Assembly: GCA_029931535.1 (NCBI GenBank) | Contig: JAQPZY010000384.1 | Location: 1-64,000, forward strand | Reading direction: 5' to 3' | DNA: 64,000 nt | DNA from: Margaritifera margaritifera | Taxonomy: Eukaryota > Mollusca > Bivalvia > Unionida > Margaritiferidae | Part shown: piece after piece, positions 25,421 through 38,572 of the stretch | How positions within the stretch are numbered: position 1 is the stretch's first letter | How the letters are laid out: each line of letters begins with the position of its first letter | Notes under the pieces: model-generated | Seen by the model: only the letters and a program-made list of their open reading frames with translations | Databases searched by the model: none | Told to the model about the DNA's origin: nothing | Position numbers and translations under genes: made by a program

Positions 25421-25666
25421 ATCTCGAATATCTTGAACATGGTCAGGTCGAATATACTCTTAGATTATATCGATAATTGGAAAGCATTTCTTCCAAAGCA
25501 AGTGAATCACTGAGGGATTAATATTTAACCTCATACATGCTGTATTAACTCTTTCTCTCCTTATTAATTTTTGTCATATACACATTTTGATGTTTCCTAC
25601 AATATTCTTGTTTTTTATGCAAAACTGTGCGCAATGTATATTGCCGGTCTCTCAGCAGCCTTTAAA

Positions 25667-25667
<1 letters not shown>

Positions 25668-25735
<68 letters not shown>
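25668..25735. repeat. (AT)n microsatellite
   Basis: Pure alternating AT for about 68 bases. Confidence 0.97.
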
Positions 25736-25737
<2 letters not shown>

Positions 25738-25975
25738 GTGTGTTTGTAAATTGTATTGCACATTAGTCTGCAAAAAGGAACCACGAATTTTATCCTTGAA
25801 ATTTAAATTCATTAGTAACATGACACCATTTTCTTGGTTCAAATATATTATGTGATTTTCCTATATTGAGATAGATACCCTTCGATGTAATAAGCAAGTA
25901 TGGAATACATTTATATTTTTCATGTCGATTACCTAACCCCAGTAGAAACGCATATACAAATATTCCGTGTTCCAG

Positions 25976-26155
25976 CAATGCAAACGTATTCGGATGACTG
26001 CGATGATGTATCCAGCAAAATGAATGATTTCTTCATCCAAGGTCACGCACAGATGCAGAAGAAACGTAACGAGGAACATATGACATGCTCTGCAAAGTTT
26101 ACAAGTGGCATATATGCTCAAGAAATTGTCACATCATTTGAAGAGATCCACAGAG
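25976..26155 (+). CDS. ODAD4/TTC25-like cassette copy 1: exon a
   Basis: A 180-bp open block lies between TGTTCCAG and a GTAACT donor, with phase-1 borders on both sides. It encodes a charged segment that includes TYSDDCDDVSSKMNDFF and ends VTSFEEIH. It aligns with exon a of copy 2 (TFDDD..., DYL..., and a helix ending KAID). In ODAD4 as I remember it, the stretch just before the C-terminal TPR block has the same character (a YLD...FW segment, then a SLEDID helix). The donor phase joins exon b at 29803 to give ...EEIHR-A-Q-MESK. No stop is present in this exon, but downstream exon d of the same copy carries one. Confidence 0.6.
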
Positions 26156-29100
26156 GTAACTGGAGTAATTATGCTTTGATGTAACCATGCAGGTGTTTTC
26201 AAGCATACTTGCTTATTTATATTATCGCAGTTTATGTTTACTCATTACTGTCAAGAAAATAAGTTCTACATTACTGTATAGTACATGGTCAAAAAACCCT
26301 TTCCTTTCTTTAATTTTCCAGTAAAAAAAAATCAGTCCGTTCCAATATTCATAAGCTCTTCCTCCACTAAGTTAATTTCGTATCTCTTATAAATATAAAA
26401 CTTGAAATCCTTTCAGAATAAAATCAAACAAAACACAAAAGACGAACAAGAGTCCTTGTTATTTTAAAACATCTAAAATATATCTTAGGTGGAAGGCTTT
26501 AGTAGACATGTTCCCAAGAGTATTCATTTCATAGAATGTATTCTTATTAAAAAATATGCAAGATCTTTACTGGTTATGAAGGAATCGTGAATTAAGGATA
26601 TATTCATAAAAAGAGTATTGCACAGATTTTGGTTCGAAGGGGGAACGAGGTTTATCACATCTAATTGACGAAGACGATTGTTGTTCAATCGTTTAAAAGA
26701 TTGTGTGTATAATGTCAATTCGTTCTCACCAAATGCAAGAAAATATTAATTAAGATAAGTTTAAAGCACCTTAATATGCAACCATATGATAATATATGAT
26801 ATATTGTTCCAAATTTTGTACAATTTTTTAAAGCATCAATAAGTGTCAAGGGATATATGTGAAATGTTATATAAACCTTTTTGCTAAATCTGAAATATAA
26901 AGAAACATATTATCTTAATATCAGATAACTAAAGTTGGTGGAGAAAATTATATTGCTTCCCTTTCGAGTTGCTTCTTATGCGAACTTATATAAATTTTAG
27001 ATCGGAGATACTACTACTATTTTCACAACAAACTTATCTTCTTTTCTGATCAGAGCACTTAAATAAAACGTTATCTGTAATTTGTAACTTAAGATATATT
27101 TTTTGAATCTATACTGCTGTGAAATAATTTCAGATACAGGTTTTCATATTTTAGTATAATTTTACTTAGAATGAACCTAGAATGAACTACTATTGTAAAG
27201 TTGCTTGGGGATGCGAAAGAAGAAAGTCAGTTACGTCCAATAAATTTCATGTTGGCTTGTAATTACATGAAGTACGTAAACATTATAAATAGATGAAGAA
27301 AAAGGACCAAAATGTTACGACATTGATTTCGAATCGATTCTCTCCCTTTAGTTCAAACGGATTCTAAAATAAAATGTTATTTACAAATCAAAAAAGTTAA
27401 ACGCATAACGGAAGAGTGCTATGTCATTATCTAAACATAAAGCAACATTTAAACAATTGTCCTAGTTTTATAAACACTTCTTGAATAATAAGGATCGTTG
27501 GGTTTTTTATTTGGTTTCCTAAATTTCATTTAAAATATAAAAGTATTTGGCTACATTGGAAGTACAGTTTTCTCAGATCCTATTTTCTCTAGACATAGTT
27601 TAATAACCACTATCTTCAACTACCAGATTATAACGCTTGTTACAAATAGGTTCCCTAAACGTAATTAGTTTAATTTAACACATTTCATAATAAACACTCC
27701 AATAGGAAATCCATAAGAAAGCATTTTAACGAAGGGAACACTGTATATTTATGTAATACAATATTTTAAAGTTTTTGCCTTGCTGCATATAAAACGTGCT
27801 TTGATACAAAAGTGCTAAAATTATCAGAAGATTGATTCAGACAAGCATGATTCTTATAATGGGAAAATAAATCTCAGTTAAATAAATTTGTTGTAAGACA
27901 AATGCGTATATAACATTGTTTGAAAGCACAATTGCTGGAATTTTGTTTTATACTATTTTTGTTAATATTTAAAATTTTCTGTAAAGTATGAAACCTTCCA
28001 GTCTCTGTACATTCATATTCACAATTAAAAGTTGTTTTCTTAATAACAGGGGATGGAGGAAATCCCACAACATTCCAGTGATAACTTAAAGATTTTAGAC
28101 ATACATTTCAAAGAGGCGATATTTAGTTTCAATATTGAAAAGTAGTCGCTACAAATTTTACGAATATTAAACTACGAATATCTCATTCCATTTGAATGCA
28201 AGAATCTTTTTGGCTACATTATAACCGTCATTGTTAATGTAAAATATGCACAAATTTCTTTTCTTTAGGATCGTTTCTTATTATAGTGTAAGTTACAGTC
28301 GTTACTTAATACTACAATATTTGTTTCTTCCTATTAACTTTATATTTCATTTTTCATCATACATTGATATGAATTTCAACATGTCTTGTAAATTATAAAC
28401 AATATGTGTGAATATAACCTTGGCATCGCCATCATTCATTAAGGAAATATGTGTAAGATCTGTAATTTATATGGGATACGAGCACTGTTTATAAACTCTC
28501 ATTCTCAAAATGAATGACGGCAGTGACAAAGAATCGACTAGAAACGCACCAGTATTATTACTAAAATAAGTTGATACTTCTGAATGGTACGAAAAATTTC
28601 ATTTGCTTCAGATGTTTAGAATATGCTCTTTTGTACCAGATTATCATCAAATTTGACATGTTGACAATATTTTCAGTGCATTGATAATAACTATAGAAAG
28701 GATTACCGTATCATTTATTGTGCTCCTCCCTTCGCAGAGGTCTAATTATGCATCAAGTAAATTGCCATGCTCATTTTTCTAAACGAAAGTGATACTATAA
28801 AGCAAAGTAAGCAGTTTGGAGACGTTACGCAATGATACAATTACTATATTTTCAAGGGTGCCTCTTATTGCACAGGTATACATACTCGCATTAAAGTTCT
28901 GCACATTCTCCCTAACTAAACATTTTACTAAAACAGTCCTGAGGGTTCAGGAGAAATTCATTTAAGATGGCATCCACGCCAGAAATATTTTCTATTTCAA
29001 GCATAGAATAAGTAGTTAATAGCTCCTAGCCTAATTACGAATGAAAATGGTTGAGACCTAAATCGTCGACATCTTGACTAATGAACTAGGATTTAAATGA

Positions 29101-29802
29101 CATATATTTCAAACAATTTGAGCAAAACAAAAATGCGGGATAACGTTAAAGAACAATTTATGCCTTTCCATATTTTGTAGGAAGATCATTTGGGTTTTCT
29201 TTCCCCTCAAACATTCCATCATACAGAACTCATTCTAACTCCAACATGTTGCAGGCCTTCTTTATATTGTTCTGTTTTGTAATTTTGTTTTTCACTAATA
29301 CGTTCGCCTAATTTTAGTAGGAAGAATTCAAATTAAATTGATCAAATGCGTCTCTGTGTTTTTGTTATTGTTCTTTCCATTCATCTTTAAATCCTGGTGT
29401 ACTCTCCCATATTGCTGACCTTTTAAGTTATATTTTCCAAGAATTTTTTTTTTAACATTGTCTATTTATATGCTACAAAACATTACAACATCTTTCTAGA
29501 CCATCATATACTGATAAAGCAGTATGGTCTCCATCTGAGTCTTTCGACGTTGACTAAGACATTATCTTGAACCATACTAGTGTGATATTACACTATTCAT
29601 GTTAGAGAATTATGATTATGATCATAATATCTTTCTGATACTTATTACAACTCGATTACCAAATTGAATATGGGTTTTGATTATTTGAAAGAATCGCTAA
29701 GTATGTAGTAAGAAAATATCGTGATTATATCTTTCGAAGCAGTAACCTAGAGAATACTATTTCATAAGGACAACTTTGAGTAGATAATTTTAAAACTTTC
29801 AG
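26156..29802 (+). other. Intron between exons a and b, copy 1
   Basis: About 3.6 kb of AT-rich sequence with no recognisable gene or repeat family. Confidence 0.5.
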
Positions 29803-30010
29803 CTCAAATGGAGAGTAAGCACCAAGAAAACTTAGAGAAAGTTAGAAGCTTTGCCGCAATGGTTGAGAGCTATCCAGACAGGGAACTTCAGAACAAGCAA
29901 GATTTGCTGGCTTCTGCCTACAGTTGTATGGGCGACGCCTGCATGGAAATGAAACGTTTCGATGATGCCACAGAGTTTTACAAGACAGACTTACATATAG
30001 CAGTTAAAAA
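29803..30010 (+). CDS. ODAD4/TTC25-like cassette copy 1: exon b (TPR)
   Basis: A 208-bp exon between AACTTTCAG and a GTACAT donor, phase 1 in and phase 2 out, fully open. It encodes a helix (QENLEKVRSFAAMVESYPD), then NKQDLLASAYSCMGDACMEM and FDDATEFYKTDL, a typical tetratricopeptide pair (small residues at G/A positions, A..FY at the second helix). It matches copy 2 exon b in length, phase and residue pattern (LLNKPDIVSDIYSGMG, MQYHEKD). The family resemblance is to the ODAD4/TTC25 C-terminal TPRs, which help dock outer dynein arms on ciliary doublets. The ATG at 29809 is internal, not a likely start. Confidence 0.7.
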
Positions 30011-31964
30011 GTACATTACTTTGATTTTCAGTTTTACCCAAACATAAAGTAAATTTGGTAAATATGTGCGTTGTCCGTAATTAAACATTATAAAAAATCA
30101 GTTGATGAAAGTATTATCTAAATGCATAAATACCCAAATCGTTATCGTTATACTTCGCACGAATTGCAACACCTGAATAGGTAGGTTTAAACTTTCATCT
30201 CCTTTTCATCTTGTACCATTTCTAGCGTCTCATCTGCCAATTCAACATTTTTTACATTTAAATGCTTACTAAAATAGGCATAACTCTTTGAGCGGGACAA
30301 ATATTCGAAATGTTCTTCCCCTATTTTATAAATCTAACTGTTTTCCAAAACTTAGTGGTGTCATACCTTGCCCAATTCAGTCTATTTCTTTAGATTTCCT
30401 TGAATGTAACATTTTTTCTGTTTACATGTATTCTTAATTGTATTTCAATGTGATATGTATTTTTTCCATGTTTTCTGTTGTGCTTATCTGTAAAAAATAA
30501 CTAAAGTGCTTTTTGTTTATATTCTTTCAAAATCACACTGGTTCCACCAGTTTGGTTGATGAAGTCTATTAGATTGAATATCCTCTCGCTTCTTCATATT
30601 TTTAGCTGAAATGTGATTCAGCTTCTATATTTGCCCCACTGTGTGATTTGTGTCGGTATGAATATAATTATAGAGTGAATCTTTCATCTCACCGAGTCCG
30701 AATAAAAAATATTTCAGAAATTGATCTTTTTATTCTACGAATTTTGGGAAGATTTGAGTGATCATACCCCTATCATTCCAATCATCACCATCCTTGTTAT
30801 GTACTTAAATGATGCCGGCATCCAGCCCACAACGTATCGTAAAATAAACAGATTCACTACTACTATCTATTTCAAAGTCTCTAATAAAAGGCAAAAAGAG
30901 CACATAAGGCAACAGCATAATCTACCTGTGTCGCACTATCATTAGTTATGCATGTGCCATTTCCTTCATTATCATAATAAGCCTTGCATTTACATTTTGA
31001 CAAGTATATTATATACATAATTCAATTAAACCAAAATTGTCATAGCTTTATCTTTTGATTTTCTTTCCTGAGCAAAGTCATTTGATTCATGCACATACTT
31101 ATCTTAAACAATATGATTTACACTATATAATATATCCCGCATTTTTCTACACTGACTATTTAAATCATCTGCCATAAATAAATATGCTTCAGGAAAGCGT
31201 GCCATAACAACTGATAATGTTTCTTTTAACAACTCCATTTTTCTCATTTCTATCATATATTGGAGAGTGTTCTGGTGATACATATAGAGAGAAAAATATA
31301 ATTCAATTTTCAAAGTATTTCAGATTCACTGGTCACATTCAACACAGCACAATTGACATAACTATACAAAATTATTTTTATCGATTCTTTTTCCACTAAC
31401 TTAGATCGAACAAAAACTGACCGCACCGGAGTTTCGACCCCTTCTATGTCGTTCTTCTCGAATTAAGCTAAAATTCATGTATCTATTCACAAAGTTATCA
31501 AACTGATCGTTATGGAACTTGATTGTATGCAGAAAAGAGAACTATCTTTGTTGATAAAAGTTTCAATCTTTACTGTGTTTACCTTGTTAAAACTACCCTA
31601 TGTAGCGTGATGGTGTGATGTTTTTATTATATTTTTCTTTCAAGAAGCATGTACAAGTTTTCTTCTACAATATTTATTATTACTAACGATATTATCTAAT
31701 TGTGAAATTACGCTAACTTATACGTTCAATTGGTTACGTTGAGCGTACTTTCAAATATTCTGGGTTTTATTGAAATCATACTCTCTGTAATTTTTCTAAA
31801 ATGCTGCATAACCCTCATCAAATACACGTTTAGATTTACTACTTTGGGGAAAAGGCAATGCAAATGAAAAATATAGAATTATACAACATGTGTGCAAATA
31901 TATAACTGACACTAGACGATTTCAATAACTTATTTAAATCAAGATTGCTATCATTGTGCCACCG

Positions 31965-32150
31965 TTCTCTCTCCCTCTCTGTTTCCCTCTCTCCAACCAT
32001 TTTTCATTATTAGTCACTGTTTTCATGTTGATATATGTTGTAATACTTGTATCATGTAAGGAGAGGGCTAATTTAAGTTGTTAGAACTTGTGCCTAATCC
32101 CATTGTATCATGTTTTGACAATAAAATATGTTTAAACTAAACTAATACAC
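31965..32150 (+). repeat. LINE-like 3' tail
   Basis: A pyrimidine-rich stretch (CTCTCTCCC) leads to ATCATGTAAGGAGAGGGCTAA, then AGAACTTGTGCCTAATCCC and CAATAAAATATGTTTAAA. This layout is familiar from 3' ends of CR1/L2-type LINEs in molluscs. No coding part is attached. Confidence 0.4.
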
Positions 32151-33760
32151 TTTCATTGATTTACACCGAGGACTCTTGAACGTTTTGTACATTAATTACC
32201 TCCCATACCAATGTCATATAGACCAATAAACATAAAGCAGACCATTTGAGTAGTCTTCATTCCATACCAGGCAGCGCCCTTTGTATGTGAATAATGTATT
32301 AAGAACAAACACATGTTATTGGACTTGTTTCCATATTGATGTCAGAGATAACTGCAGCCTGCAATACATTCAATCCGCTATATGTTTCTCTTGTAATCAG
32401 AGAATGCGCTTGAGTAATATAAAACATTTTGACATGATTCAGTAATTCATTTGAACTATCACCGCACCTCCAGCCCCAAAATTATGACTGAGAGTTTATT
32501 AAACAAGCACTCCTAGTGAAATGAATCTTCACTCCAAACACAGTGTGTCGTATTTAAGAACGAAACACACAAAATGAAAACAACAACATATCAGAAGTAA
32601 TAAAACTTACTCAGATCAGAGTGTCTTTAGTGTTTCAATGGCTACAGCTTTTCTAGAAAGCATATATCTAGATGGAAACAATAAACTTAAGTTCGCTTGG
32701 ATGAGTACTGAGCAACATGCCCGGTGCGTATATCAGCCGTAAGTTTAGTGCATATCGTGTTTAATCATGATATGCTCAATGTTATGATTATTCCCAGTGA
32801 TATTTCGAAAATTATATGTACTTCATATGAACTGCTAAAAAAAATAATCGTCTATATCAATCCTCATTAAAAACAAATGCGCAGACGTACTGAATTATTG
32901 ACATACATTGTACCACTGCTATAATCACCACTGCTTTAAAGTCATTTTAGGTATTCAAACTAACGCGTGAAGTAAAGCACGTGCGTATATAAACATTTCA
33001 ACACTTACAAGTAGAGCAAGCATTTAATCAAAATTTTTATATTCGGCCCAAACCTTTTATCTTAGAACATTCCAGTGATCCAGTTCATCGCTTCAGTGTA
33101 TTCTCTACTTTTATTGTTCTTTGTCTTATTTCAGTTTCATTCTTTTTTTTTTCTCGCACATTGCATATCTATCACGTCTATATATCGCTCACTCTGCAGG
33201 TGTGGTCACGTGCTTTGATAAGGGAAAATGCCTACTACGTCGTAGCGGAAAAGGAGGGCAGAATAAAATAATACATTTTATGACCCGTAGAAGGTTTTCC
33301 AAGAGTTGTCATCCTCTTCTTTCAACTAAAATTTCTATTTTATGTTCTAAAAGCATTATTTCTTAACTGTTTATCTGCGAATTAATGATCATATTAAATG
33401 TTTAATTTTGGCATTGCGAAAGTTTGCAGCTAATTCCTATGGCAATTTTCCAGTATCTGCAACAATATTTAATACTACCAAGCTCTCCTTCTACTTTCAT
33501 TATTTTTTCTTCACTTTCTTCCATCATGCCTAAACATTGTCTTCCACACTGGGAATTTTTGCATATCTTCCCAAGCAGGCTATTCAATAAAACAGGGAGA
33601 AACTAGCAAGGTTTACGACAGTAGGATATTAATTATGTCAATGAGCACAAATTTAGTATGTGCTGTTTATCAGGATTCAGATCTTAGTTTGCCGTCCTGC
33701 AAGTTCGGCTACAGTTGTCATGAATATAGAATAGCAAGTATGTGTGTGTGTGTATGTATG

Positions 33761-33764
<4 letters not shown>

Positions 33765-33827
<63 letters not shown>
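33765..33827. repeat. (TA)n microsatellite
   Basis: A TATATG-interrupted start, then pure TA. A TGTG run lies just upstream. Confidence 0.95.
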
Positions 33828-33828
<1 letters not shown>

Positions 33829-33930
33829 CAAAGAATAAAATAAATAAATGCAAATTTGTTACATGTAAGAAAAGCACAGCACATTTAAGATCAATAACGC
33901 TCACAAACGTTACTTTCCTATCACTTCCAG

Positions 33931-34127
33931 ATGGCAGGAGTCACTCTCTACGGTCGATTCTGTATAGCACAGGGCTTTGTTAAATATGGACATAGGAAAA
34001 TGCTACACACAAATGGATAATTACATGGATGCCATATATTACGGGGAAAAATCGCTAGCTGCAGCGAGAGAATCTGCTGATCAGGAGTCTAAGTTATATG
34101 CTGAAGGACTGGTTGGTTTCACAGAAG
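33931..34127 (+). pseudogene. ODAD4/TTC25-like cassette copy 1: exon d (TPR) with in-frame stop
   Basis: A 197-bp block after CACTTCCAG with donor G|GTTAAG (a weaker donor), phase 2 in and phase 1 out. Its length equals copy 2 exon d. It reads WQESLSTVDSV, then a TAG stop at 33965-33967, then continues in the same frame through LLNMDIGKCYTQMDNYMDA, YYGEKSLAAARES and KLYAEGLVGFTE. The second half closely follows the ODAD4 pattern (GxCYxxL...A..YGEKS...A...D...). Only one substitution breaks it, so the loss may be recent. Another exon choice or a sequencing error could also explain it. Confidence 0.7.
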
Positions 34128-34439
34128 GTTAAGATAATTTCTAACATAAAGACACCAATATAACTATAACTCTCTACCCTCTTTCATTATATCGGTGTAA
34201 TACTATATACATTTACTTCATATAATCATGTATGCGAAAACATACACACACAATATTGGAACCATGGATATGCGCTTTCTATCTGTTTGTATATACGTGT
34301 AAATTTGTATTGATAATTTCATGTATATACCTTGCATTTCTAAATAGACGTCGAGTGCGTTTGAGGACATTGCAGAATTAGTTTCCCTACACCTCAAGCC
34401 CTATCTTTCAAACTTGTTTCATCTCTTTTTGTGGAAGGG

Positions 34440-34545
34440 GACGAGTGCATGATCGAGTGGATTATAGCATTTGTGTGTGAGAGCTAGGAGATACGGTCGT
34501 TGATCGCGGCACAGGTTCGATTAACGATCGCCTGAAACATATTGT
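34440..34545 (+). repeat. tRNA-derived SINE head
   Basis: GAGTGGATTATAGCATTTG resembles a pol III A box with D-arm, and GGTTCGATTAA at about 34514-34524 resembles the B box, spaced as in a tRNA. The anticodon-arm region between them is tRNA-like in length. It lacks a mature tRNA's paired acceptor ends, so a SINE head fits better than a tRNA gene. It lies in the intron between exons d and e of copy 1. Confidence 0.4.
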
Positions 34546-35270
34546 TCCTTCTTGGCTAGTCAAGGAATTCACCGTGTCGAGTGCCATGTAGACTGCGTGG
34601 GTAGCAATATTTATCTGGAATGTTACCAAGATGTCGTGTCACGTGTCCTATCATAACGACAGTATCAGTTTACTGTACTCCAGGTACATACCCTATGTCC
34701 ACTTATAACGTACCATGTCCTATAATATTATACTTGAAAATACGTTGTTATAAAAATAAATTTTGCTTATATAAATTGAAGGAAAAGCAATGCTCTGAAG
34801 ACTTGGACTTCATATACCAAAATGAATTATTATTATCATGATTTCAGCAACAGATATCTGAGAAACGTTTTTGCGTTAAATTTGCGTTAAATGAGATGTT
34901 CGGTCCACGATGTCTTACATCATGTTAGGAAGTTATATCGTAATGGATAACATGAAAGTACCGAAACAAAAATCAATGCAAAATGCTAGCAAAAATAAAA
35001 TTATTTTCCATTGTAATTCATCATTTCTTGTTGACAATTACAATTTTGTGGTTGAATCAAAACGTTCATTTTGACTGAATTAGTGCACCTCTAAAACGTG
35101 GATTTCTTGGGTGCTTCATAATATCACCATTTTCTTTATATAAAAAGCTTAGTCTTTGATTCCTGTTCCTTCTTTTTACGAAGTATATCAGATACTGGAA
35201 TTAATGTCGCGATTCAAAAACAAATATATTCATTATCAATGATACCAATAATGTATTCTCCTTCTTTCAG

Positions 35271-35396
35271 TCCATCTAGGTTTGTCTATGTCAGCAGATT
35301 ATTCCTTGAGTAACGCTATTGACATGGCCAAGAATTTACATGATAGAAGGGCGTCAAAACTCATTAAGAAGTTTGATTTACATTCCTGGAGACTTG
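35271..35396 (+). CDS. ODAD4/TTC25-like cassette copy 1: exon e
   Basis: A 126-bp open block after CTTCTTTCAG with donor G|GTAAAT, phase 1 to phase 1. It encodes HLGLSMSADYSLSNAIDMA, then a basic helix ending LHSW. It joins exon d in frame (...GFTE-V-HLGLS). The A...A..NLHD.RA pattern is the last TPR of the block. Its phase-1 end is compatible with another exon a, so a longer multi-cassette transcript is possible in principle. It sits downstream of the exon d stop. Confidence 0.6.
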
Positions 35397-36794
35397 GTAA
35401 ATAGATTGTAACATAAATATTGGGTGTAACATTTTATATTTGAGCTTTACTTGAAATAATATTTGTGAAATCATAAGCACCAAAGTTTCAAATAATGACC
35501 TAAATAGTTGCACTATAGAGCTTATACACATGACTTCATAATTTGTAGATATGTTACACGCAAATTTGCATCTTAGTATTGAAAATTACTATAACGAAGG
35601 ACGAAAGAGAAATTAGATTAGGTAGTTTCACTAAATTTATCGGAATATGTCACGTGAAAATAGAGTCGGCCCACTATGTCTCCAAATATATAAGAGGACG
35701 CAATTTTTTTATAAATTATTATTCCTTACCTTCTACTTATGATTATATGATCGTGGGAAACAGATAAGAAACTATCAGATTTAAACACATAAGTCCAAGT
35801 GGCTTTATGTTATGGTCATGTGTCGGGCGTGCATCGTGCGTCGTCTGTTGTCCTTTAACAATTGCTATTTTAAACATCTTCTCCAACATCACAAAACCTA
35901 TTCCATTCAAACATAGCAGAAAACATTATGATAAACAGCCTTCAATATTTGTACAAATGATGCTTATCCGTCATCAAATATTACCCTTGTAGCGAAACAA
36001 CAACAAAATAAGAAAAGAAAGAAAAAAACATTAACTGCAAAACGACGTCTTCTCAAAATCAGCTGAACAGAACTACACCATTTTGTTTAATCATTCTGCA
36101 TAACGGCCTTTTAGGTTTAGAAAAAATGATGTCTGGTCGCCATCACATATGCCAGCGTTTCTAAAGTTAAAAAGAACTTTAAATTACTTCTCAAACGCTG
36201 CTAAATAGAATTTGATCGAACATACATGCAAATAAACATAAATCAAACAAACAAATTGCGGGAAGACGAAAGGCAAAATTGGATTTAAGGATTTGCACCT
36301 TGTTTTTCAAGTAATAATATTATTTTGTGAAATTGAAGTATTCAGGAGCCACTTGAAACACTTTAAACTGATATTTAAACTATACCTATGAGGCTGCTGG
36401 TGCCATATGAAGAGGCGGATACGAATACGTGGTTAGAGAACACGAGGAATTCTCCACATACACTTTTTAATGACTTCTTCAAAGTCATTGTAGCGATATG
36501 TAGGTCTAACTGACCAGTTTTGATGGTAATGTGTTGCACTCACAAAGACAGCACATACAAAGCTGTTTTAGTATGCAGCCAAAAGTCCAGGACAAAGATA
36601 CGCAAAACTATGTAAACGTTACTAAATGGTAAAATTAGGTCACATTCATAAATGTTATAGATGGAAGAATCTTTCATTACCCCAAACAATTATGATGGCC
36701 CTGGAAGCAAAAATAGATACTAAAATGTGTATACCATATTTATCAAAGCCAGTGAAACATCAACTATAAGTCAAACTGATGTAATTGAGGTAGA
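35397..36794. other. No gene seen between copy 1 and copy 2
   Basis: AT-rich sequence without recognisable coding or repeat content. Small ORFs at 35579-35992 have no family resemblance. Confidence 0.45.
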
Positions 36795-36930
36795 ATGCTG
36801 TTGCCCGTACAAAGGAGTACCCACAAAGTTGTACGACCATGCAGCCAAACGGTAATGAGAAACAGACCTAAACCACAAACCAGGCCAAGGTGCGACAGGT
36901 TCAAAGAGAGAAGAAAAGCGAAAAGACAAG
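36795..36930 (+). CDS. Possible exon upstream of copy 2 exon a
   Basis: An open stretch ending in a basic segment (RCDRFKERRKAKRQ) with a donor G|GTATGC in phase 1. That phase matches the phase-1 acceptor of exon a at 37098. The acceptor side is not defined, and no equivalent was found before copy 1 exon a. It could be a short linker exon or chance. Confidence 0.25.
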
Positions 36931-37097
36931 GTATGCCTCATTTATATTCCTGGCCGGCCATAAAGCAGTGCGGGAAGCACATCGCACAAACATTTATTTT
37001 CTTTTAGGGAAACAAACAAAGAATAAGCTAATTACTATTTATTAAATAATGCTGCCAAAGTTGGATTGCTTCAAAAGTTTTCGTAAAATCTTTTCAG

Positions 37098-37289
37098 GTC
37101 CTCGGAGTACATTTGATGATGACGTACGTGAGAGATATCCTTTGGTTGACTATCTCACTCATATCTACCACCGCTCTGATACTTGGTCAGAACAAACTAC
37201 GCATATAGAAAGTGTGCATAGCAATGAATGGACCACAAGCAAAGCTATTCCAGACCAAATACAGAAGGCTTTGAAGGCGATTGATGGCG
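37098..37289 (+). CDS. ODAD4/TTC25-like cassette copy 2: exon a
   Basis: A 192-bp open block after TCTTTTCAG with donor G|GTATCT, phase 1 to phase 1. It encodes PRSTFDDDVRERYPLVDYL, a TW-containing segment and a final helix PDQIQKALKAID. It aligns with copy 1 exon a (TYSDD..., ...SFEEIH), being four residues longer. Joining to exon b gives ...KAIDG-A-L-MEKKHE in frame. The YL...W...KAID pattern is what I recall upstream of the C-terminal TPRs in ODAD4. Confidence 0.6.
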
Positions 37290-37911
37290 GTATCTCAGAT
37301 GCCTTTGCTTTATTAAAATAAATCTTTACAAACAAAATGAATAAGATTTGCCCACAATTAGTTCATACAGTTGTGTATTTCACTTTAACTATTTGGGTAG
37401 AAATGATGATATACCTTTCAGCACTTAGTTTTTACTTTAATGTTTATATATTTGAAAATTCGAACACTTAACACTTTAAGACATCAATCACGAAATCACT
37501 ATATTCAATGTTTAGTAACAAGCATACATTCGTGCAACATTTTCATATGACTATTGACGACTTTGAAACATAAAAGGGTCTATTTTATTACGTCAACTCT
37601 AAATGAATCTTGAAATTTGGGTCATGACTACCCAAACATTAATTTTTACAAACTTTCGTTTGTTTTGATTATAAAGCATCAGAGGCGTGGATTAATTGAT
37701 CACGAATGCACAGACCAATTTGTCCTCATTACAGGCAATGAACATAAGGCAAGCGAACTGAACATCATGCACGAAAGATGTACAGCATGTTTTACACTCG
37801 TACATAATAAAGAGGAATCTCCAGGAGCTTTGAGAGTCTATTTCATAATCGTGACCTAAATGAATTAACAGTTGTTTTCTGCACGTTTATATATATATAC
37901 ACATCTTGCAG

Positions 37912-38119
37912 CTCTAATGGAAAAGAAACATGAGAGTGAATTGCTGAAGTCAAACAATTTATTGGCAACTTTGAAGAACTGTCCAGACGATGAACTTCTG
38001 AATAAGCCGGATATTGTATCTGATATCTACAGTGGCATGGGTAGCACATACCTTGAACTAGGTGATTTGAACAGAGCCATGCAATACCATGAGAAGGACA
38101 TGGAAGTTGTAATGGCAAA
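37912..38119 (+). CDS. ODAD4/TTC25-like cassette copy 2: exon b (TPR)
   Basis: 208 bp, acceptor CATCTTGCAG and strong donor GTAAGT, phase 1 to phase 2, fully open. It encodes a helix (HESELLKSNNLLATLKNCPD), then LLNKPDIVSDIYSGMGSTYL and LNRAMQYHEKDMEV, a clear TPR. It has the same length and phases as copy 1 exon b. A DNA-level comparison would show whether selection has kept this copy coding. It belongs to the array's best-preserved unit. Confidence 0.72.
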
Positions 38120-38572
38120 GTAAGTCTGTTGTCTAGTGAATATCTCGTTTATTGCGAATTAGCTCTGGTATTAAAATGAGTCTAACATTTTGCAATATGC
38201 ATTCGCGTTTGTTAACCAATGATGTGCTTATTGGTTTATTTGCCCAACAGTTTAAATCAAAACTATATATACTCCACACTCCACACTTTAACAAATATTT
38301 GATTTTCTTTCATTCTCTCAAGCAAACAGAACGAGGGATATGATACTAAAGTTTAACATCATCGATGGCAAAGAAACCAATAATACTCTAAATAACATTT
38401 TTAAACAAATACTTTTTTTCAGAAATTAAACAAATTGTGTATTATGTTAGAGATATTTCCCTTTCAATTATGATATAGCCATTTATCATGTATATTATTT
38501 CTAAAGGGTTTTAAATATGCTTAAATTTGACATAATGTCACAAAATACATATTGGCATTACTTTCATTGCAG

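Larger units (their letters stand above)
30011..33930 (+). other. Intron(s) of copy 1; the expected exon c is not found
   Basis: By analogy with copy 2 an 87-bp exon c (phase 2 to 2) should lie here. I could not find one with valid splice sites. The interval otherwise holds AT-rich sequence, a LINE-like 3' tail near 32 kb and an (AT)n tract. Confidence 0.5.

Noticed and set aside
31104..31313. 69-residue minus-strand ORF (MELLKETLSVVMARFPEAYLF)
   Set aside because: Protein-like composition, but no homology recognised and no supported splice structure; lies within an intron of the plus-strand cassette.
33187..33273. WSRALIRENAYYVV as a possible exon c of copy 1
   Set aside because: Shares SRAL with exon c of copy 2, but lacks an acceptor at the expected place, a donor after 87 bp, and the GRV motif.
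34440..34545. Functional tRNA gene
   Set aside because: Acceptor-stem ends do not pair and the B box is degenerate; a SINE head fits better.
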